Source of the DNA: Methylibium sp965279545
GTDB lineage: Bacteria; Pseudomonadota; Gammaproteobacteria; Burkholderiales; Burkholderiaceae_C
Direction: 5' to 3'
Assembly (NCBI RefSeq): GCF_965279545.1
Contig: NZ_OZ257250.1
Span: 4,216,001-4,280,000, forward strand
DNA length: 64,000 nt
In this document: positions 40,241 to 49,334 of the stretch, piece by piece
Numbering within the stretch: position 1 is the stretch's first letter
How the letters are laid out: each line of letters begins with the position of its first letter
The notes under the pieces: generated by a model
Told to the model about the DNA's origin: nothing
Database searches by the model: none
Seen by the model: only the letters and a program-made list of their open reading frames with translations
Position numbers and translations under genes: made by a program

Positions 40241-40888
40241 ATGCATCGGACGCTGACCAACAAGGGCCGCTTCGCCGTGACGGCCATGATCGACCTGGCC
40301 TTGCAGTCGCGCTCCGGGCCGGTGGCGCTGACCGTCATCGGCCGGCGCCAGGAGATCTCCCAGTCCTACCTGGAGCAGCTGTTCGGCAAGCTGCGCCGCC
40401 ATGCCCTGGTGCGGGCCACCCGCGGGCCGGGCGGCGGCTACACGCTGGGCCGCAAGTCCGAAGAGATCAGCGTCGCCGACATCATCGTCGCGGTCGCCGT
40501 CGACAAGTCCGGCGAGAGCGTCGACCGCCCCCGCAAGACAGGCAGCAAGGGCGACAGCGCCGGCCACGGCATGACGCACGACCTGTGGAGCGGCCTGAAC
40601 GCCAAGCTGATCGCCTGCCTCGATTCCGTCTCGCTGAAGACGCTGGTCGACGAGCAGCTTGCCAAGGGCGTGTCGGTCGATGACGCCCCACCGGTCAAGC
40701 GCGCCATTTCGCTGCGACCGGTGGTCAAGCCCATCAAGGTGACCGCACCCAATTCGGTGTTCGCGCTGGGCAAGGCCCTGTCGAAGCGACGCGATGACGA
40801 TGATGATGACGATGCCCGCGCACGGCCCGACCTGGCGCCGCTGGCGGCGCGGCCGCGCCGCTCGACCCGCGCACAGTGGGCGCGATGA
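40241..40888 (+). CDS. IscR-like Rrf2 regulator lacking Fe-S cluster cysteines
   Basis: 215 residues. The winged helix (NKGRFAVTAMIDLALQS; QEISQSYLEQLFGKLRRH; ATRGPGGGYTLGR) and the region GMTHDLWSGLNAKL are clearly IscR. In IscR three cysteines and a histidine before this region bind a 2Fe-2S cluster. Here the His (H113) is kept but the three Cys positions are R98, G104 and G110; the only Cys is C126. The protein should therefore act as a permanent apo-form. The C-terminus has a long Asp-rich, Arg/Pro-rich tail. It probably controls isc or nif genes without sensing clusters. Confidence 0.88.
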   Translation: MHRTLTNKGRFAVTAMIDLALQSRSGPVALTVIGRRQEISQSYLEQLFGKLRRHALVRATRGPGGGYTLGRKSEEISVADIIVAVAVDKSGESVDRPRKTGSKGDSAGHGMTHDLWSGLNAKLIACLDSVSLKTLVDEQLAKGVSVDDAPPVKRAISLRPVVKPIKVTAPNSVFALGKALSKRRDDDDDDDARARPDLAPLAARPRRSTRAQWAR

Positions 40889-40921
40889 CCCCGTGAGCCC
40901 CTGCCTCAACCAAGATCCGCC

Positions 40922-41245
40922 ATGACCAAACCCTTGCGCCACGTCTTCGTCTGCAGCCAGCAGCGCCCGCCCAACCACCCGCGCGGCTCCTGCGCGGCAG
41001 CCGGGGCCTCGCCGCTGCTGCAGGCCTTCTGGGCCGAGCTGCAGAAGCGCCAGGCCTACGAGCAGATCGCCATCACCTACTCGGGCTGCCTCGGCCCCTG
41101 CGACGGTGGCCCGAACGTGCTGGTCTACCCGGAGGGCGTGCTCTACCGCGGCGTCACGCCGGCCGACGTGGCCGAGGTCTTCGACCGGCATCTCGAAGGC
41201 GGCGAGGTGGTCGAGCGCCTGCGTGCCGACGCCGCGCTGTGGTGA
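40922..41245 (+). CDS. Thioredoxin-like [2Fe-2S] ferredoxin
   Basis: 107 residues. Thioredoxin-fold 2Fe-2S pattern: first pair CSQQRPPNHPRGSC (C-X12-C), second pair CLGPCDGGPN (C-X3-C). Similar to the Shethna-type ferredoxin I family and to the 24-kDa subunit of complex I. The C-terminus VTPADVAEVFDRHLEGG matches the family. It lies 33 bases after the IscR-like gene and before nifA. Its electron partner is unknown. Confidence 0.87.
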   Translation: MTKPLRHVFVCSQQRPPNHPRGSCAAAGASPLLQAFWAELQKRQAYEQIAITYSGCLGPCDGGPNVLVYPEGVLYRGVTPADVAEVFDRHLEGGEVVERLRADAALW

Positions 41246-41311
41246 GCCTGCATCCGGCGCACCAAACGACGACGGCGCGCAAGCACGGGCGCAGGCGCAA
41301 GTGAACGACCT

Positions 41312-41325
41312 TTGACCTGGATCAA
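41312..41325. promoter_or_regulatory. FNR/Anr-like box upstream of nifA
   Basis: TTGAC-CTGG-ATCAA matches the FNR consensus TTGAT-N4-ATCAA with one mismatch. It is also part of a perfect inverted repeat CCTGGAT-CAA-ATCCAGG (41316-41332), so a hairpin reading is possible too. It lies 177 bases before the nifA ATG. FNR-type control would give oxygen-regulated nifA expression. Confidence 0.55.
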
Positions 41326-41370
41326 ATCCAGGGAACGAATCGCGACGGTGCCCCTCTGCGGCACCGGGTC

Positions 41371-41386
41371 GGGCCGGGTTCTTGCA
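41371..41386 (+). promoter_or_regulatory. Weak candidate sigma-54 element before nifA
   Basis: GGGCCGGGTTCTTGCA has a perfect TTGCA at -12 and GG at -24 with correct spacing, but the -24 half matches only 4 of 7 bases. In several diazotrophs nifA is itself sigma-54 dependent through NtrC or NifA. No NifA site is seen close upstream. Confidence 0.25.
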
Positions 41387-41501
41387 CCCCGAGCCTTGCA
41401 ACCCGGTGCAGCGACCGTCAGCGCCCCGGGTTGACGCGCAACATGCACCGGCGTGCACCACCATGCATCCCCCGCGTGCGCAACGGTGAGTGAGGTCGTC
41501 C

Positions 41502-43262
<1,761 letters not shown>

Positions 43263-43376
43263 TGCCAACTCGCGTTAGAACCTGTCGAATCACCCGGTGT
43301 CTTTCAACTCGTCGCAGCTGTTCGTGGGCGTGGGTTGTCGCTGAAGTTCAAAGCGTCTACTGGCCAGCCGCCTGCC

Positions 43377-43521
43377 GGCACCGAGCGGTGCTGGCGAGGC
43401 CACCGGGCGAGCGGCTCCGCTCATGTCCCCCGGGGTCGGCCTGAAGGCCGCCCCCTCCTCCTTTACTTCGCTACGCCGCTCACCCGACGCCCTCGCCAGC
43501 ACTCACTATCGCCGCCTGCCA
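43377..43521 (-). repeat. Dispersed intergenic repeat, copy C (half-length, inverted)
   Basis: On the minus strand this matches the right half of copies A and B: GGCGATAGTGAGTGCTGGCG, then AAGGAGGAGGG and GGGGGACATGAGCGGAGCCG. About 145 bases remain. It lies in the 405-base gap between nifA and the SBP56 gene. The rest of that gap (43263-43376, 43522-43667) shows no convincing promoter, although TTGACG at 43562 could be a -35 element. Confidence 0.7.
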
Positions 43522-43667
43522 CGGCAGTCAAACCCCGGCGCCCACGCTGACGTGCCGGTCTTTGACGTCGACCATGACGAGGCGCACACTGGTCGCCCCC
43601 TGGAGTTCGACAGCTGCCGAGGCCCGCAGGCGACAGCCGCTCGATCGCAATTTCACCGGAGACCGCC

Positions 43668-45074
43668 ATGCTGGAATCGCTGCGTCCCGACCCCACATTC
43701 CACCCGTCGCCGCGCCTGGCGATGGAGGCCGAACCGGAGCGCATCGCCTACACCGCGCTGCTGTCGCCCGATGCCTCGCGCCCCGACGCGCTGGCCGTGG
43801 TCGATGTCAATCCGGCTTCCAGCACTTACGGCAGCCTGCTGCATCGGCTCGACATGCCCCATCGGGGTGACGAGTTCCACCACTTTGGCTGGAATGCGTG
43901 CAGTTCCGCGCTGTCGCCGATGTCCGGCCACGCATTCCTGAAGCGGCGCTACCTGGTCATTCCGGGCATCCGCTCGTCACGCCTGTACATCGTCGACACG
44001 CAACCCGACCCGGCGCGGCCGACGATCGCGCGCGTGATCGAACCCGAAGAGGTCATGCGCAAGACCGGCTATTCGCGTCCGCACACCGTGCACTGCGGCC
44101 CCGAGGGCATCTACATCAGCACGCTCGGCGGCGGTGGCGTCGATGGCACCGACGGACCGGCCGGCGTGTTCCTGATGGACTGCGAGAGCTTCGAGATCCT
44201 CGGCAAGTGGGAGATCGATCGCGGCCCGCAGAAGCTGCACTACGACTTCTGGTGGAACCTGCCGCGCGACTACATGGTCTCCAGCGAATGGGGCCTGCCG
44301 CCGCAGTTCGAGAACGGCATCGTCGCCGACGACCTGCTCGGCAATCGCTACGGGCATCAACTGCATTTCTGGGATCTGCGCGCGCGGCGCCACACGCAGA
44401 CCATCGACCTCGGCGCAAACCACCAGATGGCGCTCGAGATCCGCCCGGCGCACGATCCGACGCGCGAATACGGCTTTCTGGGCGTCGTGGTCGACACGAC
44501 CAACCTCGAAGGCTCGATCTGGACCTGGTACCGCGAAGGCGGGAAATTCCACGCCGCGAAGACCGCGGTGATTCCGCCCGAGCCGGCCGATGCATCGCTG
44601 CTGCCGCCCTTGCTCAAGGGCTTCGGCGCGGTGCCGCCGCTGATCAGCGACATCGACCTGTCGCTGGACGACCGCTTTCTCTACGTGGCGTGCTGGGGCA
44701 CCGGCGAGTTGCGGCAGTACGAGGTGTCCGATCCGATGAAGCCGCGGCTGGCCGGCAGCGTGCACATCGGCGGCATCGCCCGGCGCGGCAGGCATCCGAA
44801 CGGCAGCAGCTTCGGCGGCGGGCCGCAGATGACCGAAATCAGCCGCGACGGCAAGCGCGTGTACTTCACGAACTCGCTCTACAGCAGTTGGGACAGGCAG
44901 TTCTATCCGGACGGCGTGCCGGGCCGGCAGGTGATGTGCAATGTCGGCAAGGACGGCGGCATCACGCTCGACGATCGGTTCGTCGTCGACTTCGGGCCGA
45001 ACTACGGCGCGCACCAGATCCGCCTGCAGGGCGGCGACTGCTCGACCGATTCGTTCTGCTATCCGTCGGCGTGA
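43668..45074 (+). CDS. Selenium-binding protein (SBP56)/methanethiol-oxidase family
   Basis: 468 residues. Beta-propeller of the SBP56 family: HHFGWNACSSALSPMSGH with a conserved Cys, LVIPGIRSSRLYIVDT, YSRPHTVHCGPEG, DFWWNLPRDYMVSSEWG and NGSSFGGGPQMTEISRDGKR. Bacterial members oxidise methanethiol using copper; others bind selenium. It is flanked on the left by a repeat and separates nifA from nifB, so it may be an insertion into the island rather than a nif gene. Confidence 0.9.
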   Translation: MLESLRPDPTFHPSPRLAMEAEPERIAYTALLSPDASRPDALAVVDVNPASSTYGSLLHRLDMPHRGDEFHHFGWNACSSALSPMSGHAFLKRRYLVIPGIRSSRLYIVDTQPDPARPTIARVIEPEEVMRKTGYSRPHTVHCGPEGIYISTLGGGGVDGTDGPAGVFLMDCESFEILGKWEIDRGPQKLHYDFWWNLPRDYMVSSEWGLPPQFENGIVADDLLGNRYGHQLHFWDLRARRHTQTIDLGANHQMALEIRPAHDPTREYGFLGVVVDTTNLEGSIWTWYREGGKFHAAKTAVIPPEPADASLLPPLLKGFGAVPPLISDIDLSLDDRFLYVACWGTGELRQYEVSDPMKPRLAGSVHIGGIARRGRHPNGSSFGGGPQMTEISRDGKRVYFTNSLYSSWDRQFYPDGVPGRQVMCNVGKDGGITLDDRFVVDFGPNYGAHQIRLQGGDCSTDSFCYPSA

Positions 45075-45087
45075 CGCCGCCGCCGCA

Positions 45088-45786
45088 GTGACCACCGGCG
45101 CCACCGCGACGCTGTGGGCGGGCGTCGTGCTGATCGGCGCCTATCACGGCTTGAATCCGGCGATGGGCTGGCCGCTGGCGGTGGCCAATGGCCTGGCCGA
45201 GAAGCGCGCCGCCGCGCTGCTCGGCACCTTCGTGCCGCTCGGCGCCGGCCACCTGCTGGCGATGATGCTCGTGCTCGTGCCCTTCGCGCTGCTGTCGTGG
45301 CTGGTCACGTGGAGCCGCGAGATACGCGTCGGCGCAGGGATCCTGGTCGTGCTGTTCGGCGTGTCGCGGCTGTTCCTGCGCCGCCATCCGCGCTGGCTCG
45401 TTCGCGTGCGGCCGACGCAGCTCGTGCTGTGGTCGCTGCTGATGGCCACGGCGCACGGTGCCGCGCTGATGCTGCTGCCCGTTCTCATGGGCTTGTGCGA
45501 GGCGCCGGCGACTGCGGCAAGCCTCTCGCCAGGCGCCTTCGATCACGAAGCCGTGATGGCGCTGATGCGCCGGGGCGTGGGCACGGCGGTCGCGGTCTCG
45601 CTGCTGCACTCGGCCGCCATGATCGTCGCCGGGTTTGCCGCCGCGTGGATCGTCTACCGATACCTCGGCCTGCGCGCCCTGCGGTCGGCCTGGTTCAACC
45701 TGGACAAGCTGTGGGCGCTCTGCCTGATCGCATCGGGCGCCGCCGCGGTTGCCATGGCGCTGTCGCAGTCCATGCCCGGCAGCTGA
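45088..45786 (+). CDS. Polytopic membrane protein linked to SBP56 gene
   Basis: 232 residues with about six hydrophobic segments. AYHGLNPAMGWPLAVANGL near the N-terminus and RVGAGILVVLFGVSRLFLRR are notable; HGAALMLLPVLMG may place a His in the membrane. It starts with GTG at 45088, 13 bases after the SBP56 stop, so the two are probably co-transcribed. Resemblance to metal-ion exporters (HX4-type histidines) is faint. Substrate unknown. Confidence 0.72.
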   Translation: MTTGATATLWAGVVLIGAYHGLNPAMGWPLAVANGLAEKRAAALLGTFVPLGAGHLLAMMLVLVPFALLSWLVTWSREIRVGAGILVVLFGVSRLFLRRHPRWLVRVRPTQLVLWSLLMATAHGAALMLLPVLMGLCEAPATAASLSPGAFDHEAVMALMRRGVGTAVAVSLLHSAAMIVAGFAAAWIVYRYLGLRALRSAWFNLDKLWALCLIASGAAAVAMALSQSMPGS

Positions 45787-45830
45787 TCGCGCGGGCCGGG
45801 TCCCGAGCCCTCCGCTCGCGTGAGCTGGCC

Positions 45831-46253
45831 CTAGCCAAGCACCACCGGGATCGTCAGCACCGCCCGGCGCCCGATCTGGGCGTTGACCTTCTGGCGCACC
45901 GCCTCGACCTTGAACGGGCGCGTGATCGTCGAGCGCGCGCCCAGCGCGAGCGCCTGCGCGACCCCGGCGTCGCCGGCCGGGCCGCAGGCGATCACGGGCA
46001 CGCCCGGCAGCGCGGCGAGCAGCGCGCTCACCCCCGGCGCACCCTCGGCCTCGATCACGCTGGCGCCGAGCAGGATCACGTCCAGCGCCATGCCCTGCGC
46101 GCGCGCGATGGCCTGCGCGCTGGAGGTCACCACGTTCACTTCGAGTTCGTCGGCGAGCATGAACTGCAGCGCCATCGCGCTGATGTCGTCGCTGTCGATG
46201 ATGAACGCGCGCTTGGTTTCCACGGCGCGCTGGGTGTCGACACCAATCTGCAT
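45831..46253 (-). CDS. Degenerate response-regulator receiver (pseudo-receiver)
   Basis: 140 residues with the order of a CheY-like receiver: RAFIIDSDDISAMALQFML (acidic pair kept), ALDVILLGASV, VPVIACGPAGD and TITRPFKVEAVRQKV. The phosphoacceptor Asp expected after VILL is Gly63, and the conserved Lys before Pro is Arg112, so it cannot be phosphorylated in the usual way. No output domain. AAGGAG lies seven bases before the ATG. A sigma-54 element on its own strand (46294-46309) and the NifA site shared with nifB predict NifA control. Confidence 0.8.
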   Translation of the reverse strand: MQIGVDTQRAVETKRAFIIDSDDISAMALQFMLADELEVNVVTSSAQAIARAQGMALDVILLGASVIEAEGAPGVSALLAALPGVPVIACGPAGDAGVAQALALGARSTITRPFKVEAVRQKVNAQIGRRAVLTIPVVLG

Positions 46254-46293
46254 TGGAGGCTCCTTGAAGGCTGAGGGCTGATGGGGCTGCCGG

Positions 46294-46309
46294 AGCAAGC
46301 GCCGTGCCC
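46294..46309 (-). promoter_or_regulatory. Sigma-54 promoter of the pseudo-receiver gene
   Basis: On the minus strand GGGCACGGCGCTTGCT: perfect TTGCT at -12, GGCACG at -24, correct 12-base spacing. It lies 54 bases from the NifA site at 46363-46378 and 41 bases before the gene. Confidence 0.7.
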
Positions 46310-46362
46310 CCGTGCGCGCCACCGGGGGCCGTTGTCCGTGTGACCTCGGCACATGTTGTGTT

Positions 46363-46378
46363 TGTCGGCATCCGAACA
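46363..46378. promoter_or_regulatory. NifA upstream activator site (shared)
   Basis: Perfect TGT-N10-ACA (TGTCGGCATCCGAACA). It is 44 bases upstream of the nifB -24 element on one side and 54 bases from the -24 of the minus-strand promoter on the other, close to symmetrical. Confidence 0.85.
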
Positions 46379-46392
46379 CCCGACGAACAATG

Positions 46393-46405
46393 CAAGTGCC
46401 TGATT
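46393..46405 (+). promoter_or_regulatory. IHF-like site upstream of nifB
   Basis: CAAGTGCCTGATT matches YAANNNNTTGATW at all but one specified position. It lies between the NifA site and the sigma-54 element, as in the nifE promoter where the near-identical CAAGTGCTTGATT occurs. Confidence 0.6.
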
Positions 46406-46421
46406 TACAAGGGATTCGCCT

Positions 46422-46437
46422 TGGCACGCGTCTCGCA
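46422..46437 (+). promoter_or_regulatory. Sigma-54 promoter of nifB
   Basis: TGGCACGCGTCTCGCA: perfect -24 half, GC at -12 with correct spacing, one mismatch in TTGC. Predicted start near 46448, about 30 bases before the nifB ATG at 46479. Confidence 0.82.
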
Positions 46438-46478
46438 ATGGGAGCCCATCCACCACCCACACAGCACGAGGTCTGCCG

Positions 46479-48065
46479 ATGTCGCCCAACACTGCTTACG
46501 TAGACGCTTCCCAACTTGGCAAATCGCGTCAGGCGGTCAGTCAGATTCTCGAGACCGCGGCCTCGGGCGGCTGCGGCACGACGGGCGGCGAGGGCAAGGC
46601 CAGCTGTGGCACCTCGGGCGGGCCGGACGACATGCCCGAAGAGATCTGGAACAAGGTCAAGAACCACCCCTGCTATTCGGAAGAAGCCCACCACCACTAT
46701 GCGCGCATGCACGTGGCGGTGGCCCCGGCCTGCAACATCCAGTGCAACTACTGCAATCGCAAGTACGACTGCAGCAATGAATCGCGCCCCGGCGTCGTGA
46801 GCCAGAAGCTCACGCCCGAGCAGGCCGTCAAGAAGGTGGTCGCGGTCGCCAGCGAGATCCCGCAGATGACGGTGCTGGGCATCGCCGGCCCGGGCGATGC
46901 GCTGGCCAACCCGAAGAAGACCTTCGACACCTTCCGCATGCTGCAGGAGCAGGCGCCCGACATCAAGCTGTGCCTGTCGACCAACGGCCTGGCGCTGCCC
47001 GAGCTGGCCGACGAGATCTGCAAGTACAACATCGACCACGTCACCATCACCATCAACATGGTCGACCCGGCGGTGGGCGAGAAGATCTATCCGTGGATAT
47101 TCTGGAACCACAAGCGCGTGACCGGCATCGAGGCCGCGACGATCCTGCACGAGCAGCAGATGAAGGGTCTGGAGATGCTCACCGAGCGCGGTGTGCTGAC
47201 CAAGATCAACTCGGTGCTGATCCCCGGCATCAACGACGAGCACCTGATCGAGGTCAACCGCGAGGTCAAGAAGCGCGGCGCCTTCCTGCACAACATCATG
47301 CCGCTGATCAGCGAGCCCGAGCACGGCACCGTGTTCGGCCTGACCGGCCAGCGCGGCCCGTCGGCGCAGGAGCTCAAGGCGGTGCAGGACGCCTGCATGG
47401 GCGGCGCCAACCTGATGCGCCACTGCCGCCAGTGCCGCGCCGACGCGGTGGGCCTGCTCGGCGAGGACCGCAGCGAGGAGTTCACGCTCGACAAGATCGA
47501 CGAGATGGAAGTCGTCTACGACCTCGACAAGCGCAAGACCTACCAGGACAAGGTCGAGGCCGAGCGCCAGGCCCAGCATGCGGCCAAGGTCGCGGCACTG
47601 GCCGCGGCGAGCGTCGACGACGGCGTCGACCCCGACATGAAGGTGTTGATCGCGGTGGCCACCGAAGGCCACGGCAAGGTCAACCAGCACTTCGGCCATG
47701 CCACCGAGTTCCAGATCTTCGAGGTGAGCAAGGCCCAGGCCTTGTTCGTCGGCCACCGCCGCGTCGACCTGTACTGCCAGGGCGGCTACGGCGAAGAGGA
47801 AACGCTGCCGTCGGTCGTCAGCGCGATCAACGACTGCCACGCAGTGCTGGTGTCCAAGATCGGCGCCTGCCCGCGTGACGAGCTCAAGGCGGCCGGCATC
47901 GAGCCGGTGGACGAATACGCGCACGAGTTCATCGAGAAGGCGGCGCTGTCGTGGTTCGGTGGCTACCGCGAGCGCATCGCCAAGGGCCTCGTCACGCACC
48001 AGGTGCGCGGCGATGCGCAGATCCGCCAGGGCGCCTATTCCGGCACGGCCGAACAGGCGGCCTGA
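46479..48065 (+). CDS. nifB: FeMo-cofactor biosynthesis protein NifB
   Basis: 528 residues. Radical SAM motif CNIQCNYC with upstream HPCYSEEAHHHYARMH; ESRPGVVSQKLTPEQAV and IAGPGDALANP are NifB signatures. The C-terminal domain from about residue 385 (MKVLIAVATEGHGKVNQHFG to IGACPRDELKAAGIEPV) is a fused NifX-like domain. It makes NifB-co, the precursor of FeMo-co. Two accessory Fe-S proteins follow in the operon. Confidence 0.97.
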   Translation: MSPNTAYVDASQLGKSRQAVSQILETAASGGCGTTGGEGKASCGTSGGPDDMPEEIWNKVKNHPCYSEEAHHHYARMHVAVAPACNIQCNYCNRKYDCSNESRPGVVSQKLTPEQAVKKVVAVASEIPQMTVLGIAGPGDALANPKKTFDTFRMLQEQAPDIKLCLSTNGLALPELADEICKYNIDHVTITINMVDPAVGEKIYPWIFWNHKRVTGIEAATILHEQQMKGLEMLTERGVLTKINSVLIPGINDEHLIEVNREVKKRGAFLHNIMPLISEPEHGTVFGLTGQRGPSAQELKAVQDACMGGANLMRHCRQCRADAVGLLGEDRSEEFTLDKIDEMEVVYDLDKRKTYQDKVEAERQAQHAAKVAALAAASVDDGVDPDMKVLIAVATEGHGKVNQHFGHATEFQIFEVSKAQALFVGHRRVDLYCQGGYGEEETLPSVVSAINDCHAVLVSKIGACPRDELKAAGIEPVDEYAHEFIEKAALSWFGGYRERIAKGLVTHQVRGDAQIRQGAYSGTAEQAA

Positions 48066-48109
48066 AACCCTTCAACCCGTCCTCCAGTTCACGCTCCAAG
48101 GAGTTCCCC

Positions 48110-48304
48110 ATGGCCCTCAAGATCATTGCCTCGATGTGCACCGGCTGCTCGGCCTGCGAGCCCGAATGCCCCAATGTCGCGATCCGCGAAAAGGGCGGCA
48201 CCTTCATCATCGACCCGGCCAAGTGCACCGAATGCGAAGGCCAGTTCGATTCGCCGCAGTGCGTCGCCGTGTGCCCGGTCGACAACTGCATCAAGGCCGC
48301 GTGA
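48110..48304 (+). CDS. fdxN: 2[4Fe-4S] ferredoxin FdxN-like
   Basis: 64 residues: CTGCSACEPECPN and CTECEGQFDSPQCVAVCPVDNC give two 4Fe-4S cluster motifs, the second with the longer loop typical of the nifB-linked ferredoxin. It supports NifB activity by supplying electrons. CAAGGAG precedes the ATG. 44 bases after nifB. Confidence 0.92.
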   Translation: MALKIIASMCTGCSACEPECPNVAIREKGGTFIIDPAKCTECEGQFDSPQCVAVCPVDNCIKAA

Positions 48305-48339
48305 CCTCCACCGTCCGAAAGAAAGCAAGCGAGACAACC

Positions 48340-48744
48340 ATGATCCAACCGAACGTGACCGTCACCCCCGCCGCTGAAAAGTTCATCCGTCGCATGGTGC
48401 GTTTCTCGGACCATCCGAGCGGCGGCTTTCGCCTCACGGTGTCGCCGGGCGGCTGCTCGGGCTACAACAGCGAGTTCACGGTGCAGGCCGCGCCGACGGC
48501 CGGCGACAGCGAGTTGCTGGTGGGGGACGTGAAGGTCTACCTGCCGGCCGAGAGCCGCCTGATGCTCGACGGCGTCACGGTGGACTTCGCCGACACGCCC
48601 ACCAAGAGCGGGCTGACCTTCATCAACCCGAACGCTGCCGCCTGTGGCTGCTCGAGCTCCGGGGAGTCGGCCGCGCCGCCGGCACAGGCCACCGTGTCGG
48701 TCAGCTCGATCACGCGCAAGCCCGCGGCCACCGCCGGCCGCTGA
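48340..48744 (+). CDS. Nif-linked IscA/HesB-like A-type carrier
   Basis: 134 residues. The A-type core shows cysteines in SPGGCSGYNSEF and NPNAAACGCSSSG. A C-terminal tail of about 25 residues (APPAQATVSVSSITRKPAA) is extra. It is distinct from the two carriers of the isc operon and probably serves nif Fe-S proteins. It is followed after 20 bases by the helical-repeat gene. Confidence 0.9.
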   Translation: MIQPNVTVTPAAEKFIRRMVRFSDHPSGGFRLTVSPGGCSGYNSEFTVQAAPTAGDSELLVGDVKVYLPAESRLMLDGVTVDFADTPTKSGLTFINPNAAACGCSSSGESAAPPAQATVSVSSITRKPAATAGR

Positions 48745-48764
48745 CGAGACGCGAGCACGTCACC

Positions 48765-49334
48765 GTGGATGCAGGCACCGACTTCGACGACGCGGTTCTC
48801 GGCCACGGGCTCCCACCCGAGGTCGAGCAGGCGCTGCGCGAAGCCGGCGCAGCGCGCGCCGACCCGTCCCTCGCGATGGCGGCGTTGATGCGCGCCGGTG
48901 CCCTCGCGCCCGAGCATCCGGCGGTGCTGATCGCCTTCTACCGGCACTACTTCTACAGCCACCGTCTGCGGCTGGCCCGCGCGGTGGCGCGCAAGACCCT
49001 GGTGGTCGCTGCGCGGTCGCTGGGCCTGCCGCTGGTCTGGCGCGAGGTGCCGGGGCAGCCGTTGGCCGGCGCCAGGGACGACGTGGCCACGCGCTTCTAC
49101 CTGTGGGTGCTCAAGGGCTATGCCTACCTGAGCCTGCGGCTCGACGATCCCGTCGAGGCCCGCGATGCGCTGGCCAAGCTGCGCCAGCTCGACCCCGACG
49201 ATCGCGTCGGCGCGGCCCTGCTCGAGGCCGTGCGCCAGCGCCGCGACCGGGGCGGCGACGAAGACGAAGGTCCCGCGCTGCCGGTCTTCGGTGCCGCCGC
49301 CTGGGCCCGCGTCACGGCGACGGGGCAGACATGA
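48765..49334 (+). CDS. Nif-island helical-repeat protein, paralogue of 28509
   Basis: 189 residues starting with GTG. Same family as 28509-29015: ALAPEHPAVLIAFYRHYFY, ARAVARKTLVVAARSLGL, VWREVPGQPLAG, RFYLWVLKGYAYLSLRLD and EARDALAKLRQLDPDD. TPR-like helix content. The C-terminus is acidic then Ala/Arg-rich. It overlaps the LRV gene by 4 bases, so the two are translated together. Function unknown. Confidence 0.75.
   Translation: MDAGTDFDDAVLGHGLPPEVEQALREAGAARADPSLAMAALMRAGALAPEHPAVLIAFYRHYFYSHRLRLARAVARKTLVVAARSLGLPLVWREVPGQPLAGARDDVATRFYLWVLKGYAYLSLRLDDPVEARDALAKLRQLDPDDRVGAALLEAVRQRRDRGGDEDEGPALPVFGAAAWARVTATGQT

Noticed and set aside
41448..41475. TGCAC/GTGCA repeats just before nifA as an NtrC site
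   Set aside because: The TGCAC-CGGC-GTGCA palindrome has the wrong internal spacing for the NtrC consensus, and the context is repetitive.
43562..43590. Sigma-70 promoter for the SBP56 gene (TTGACG)
   Set aside because: No acceptable -10 hexamer at 16-18 bases.
45831..47999. Long minus-strand frame across nifB continuing into the pseudo-receiver
   Set aside because: Everything upstream of 46253 is antisense to nifB; a ribosome binding site and a sigma-54 promoter place the start at 46253.
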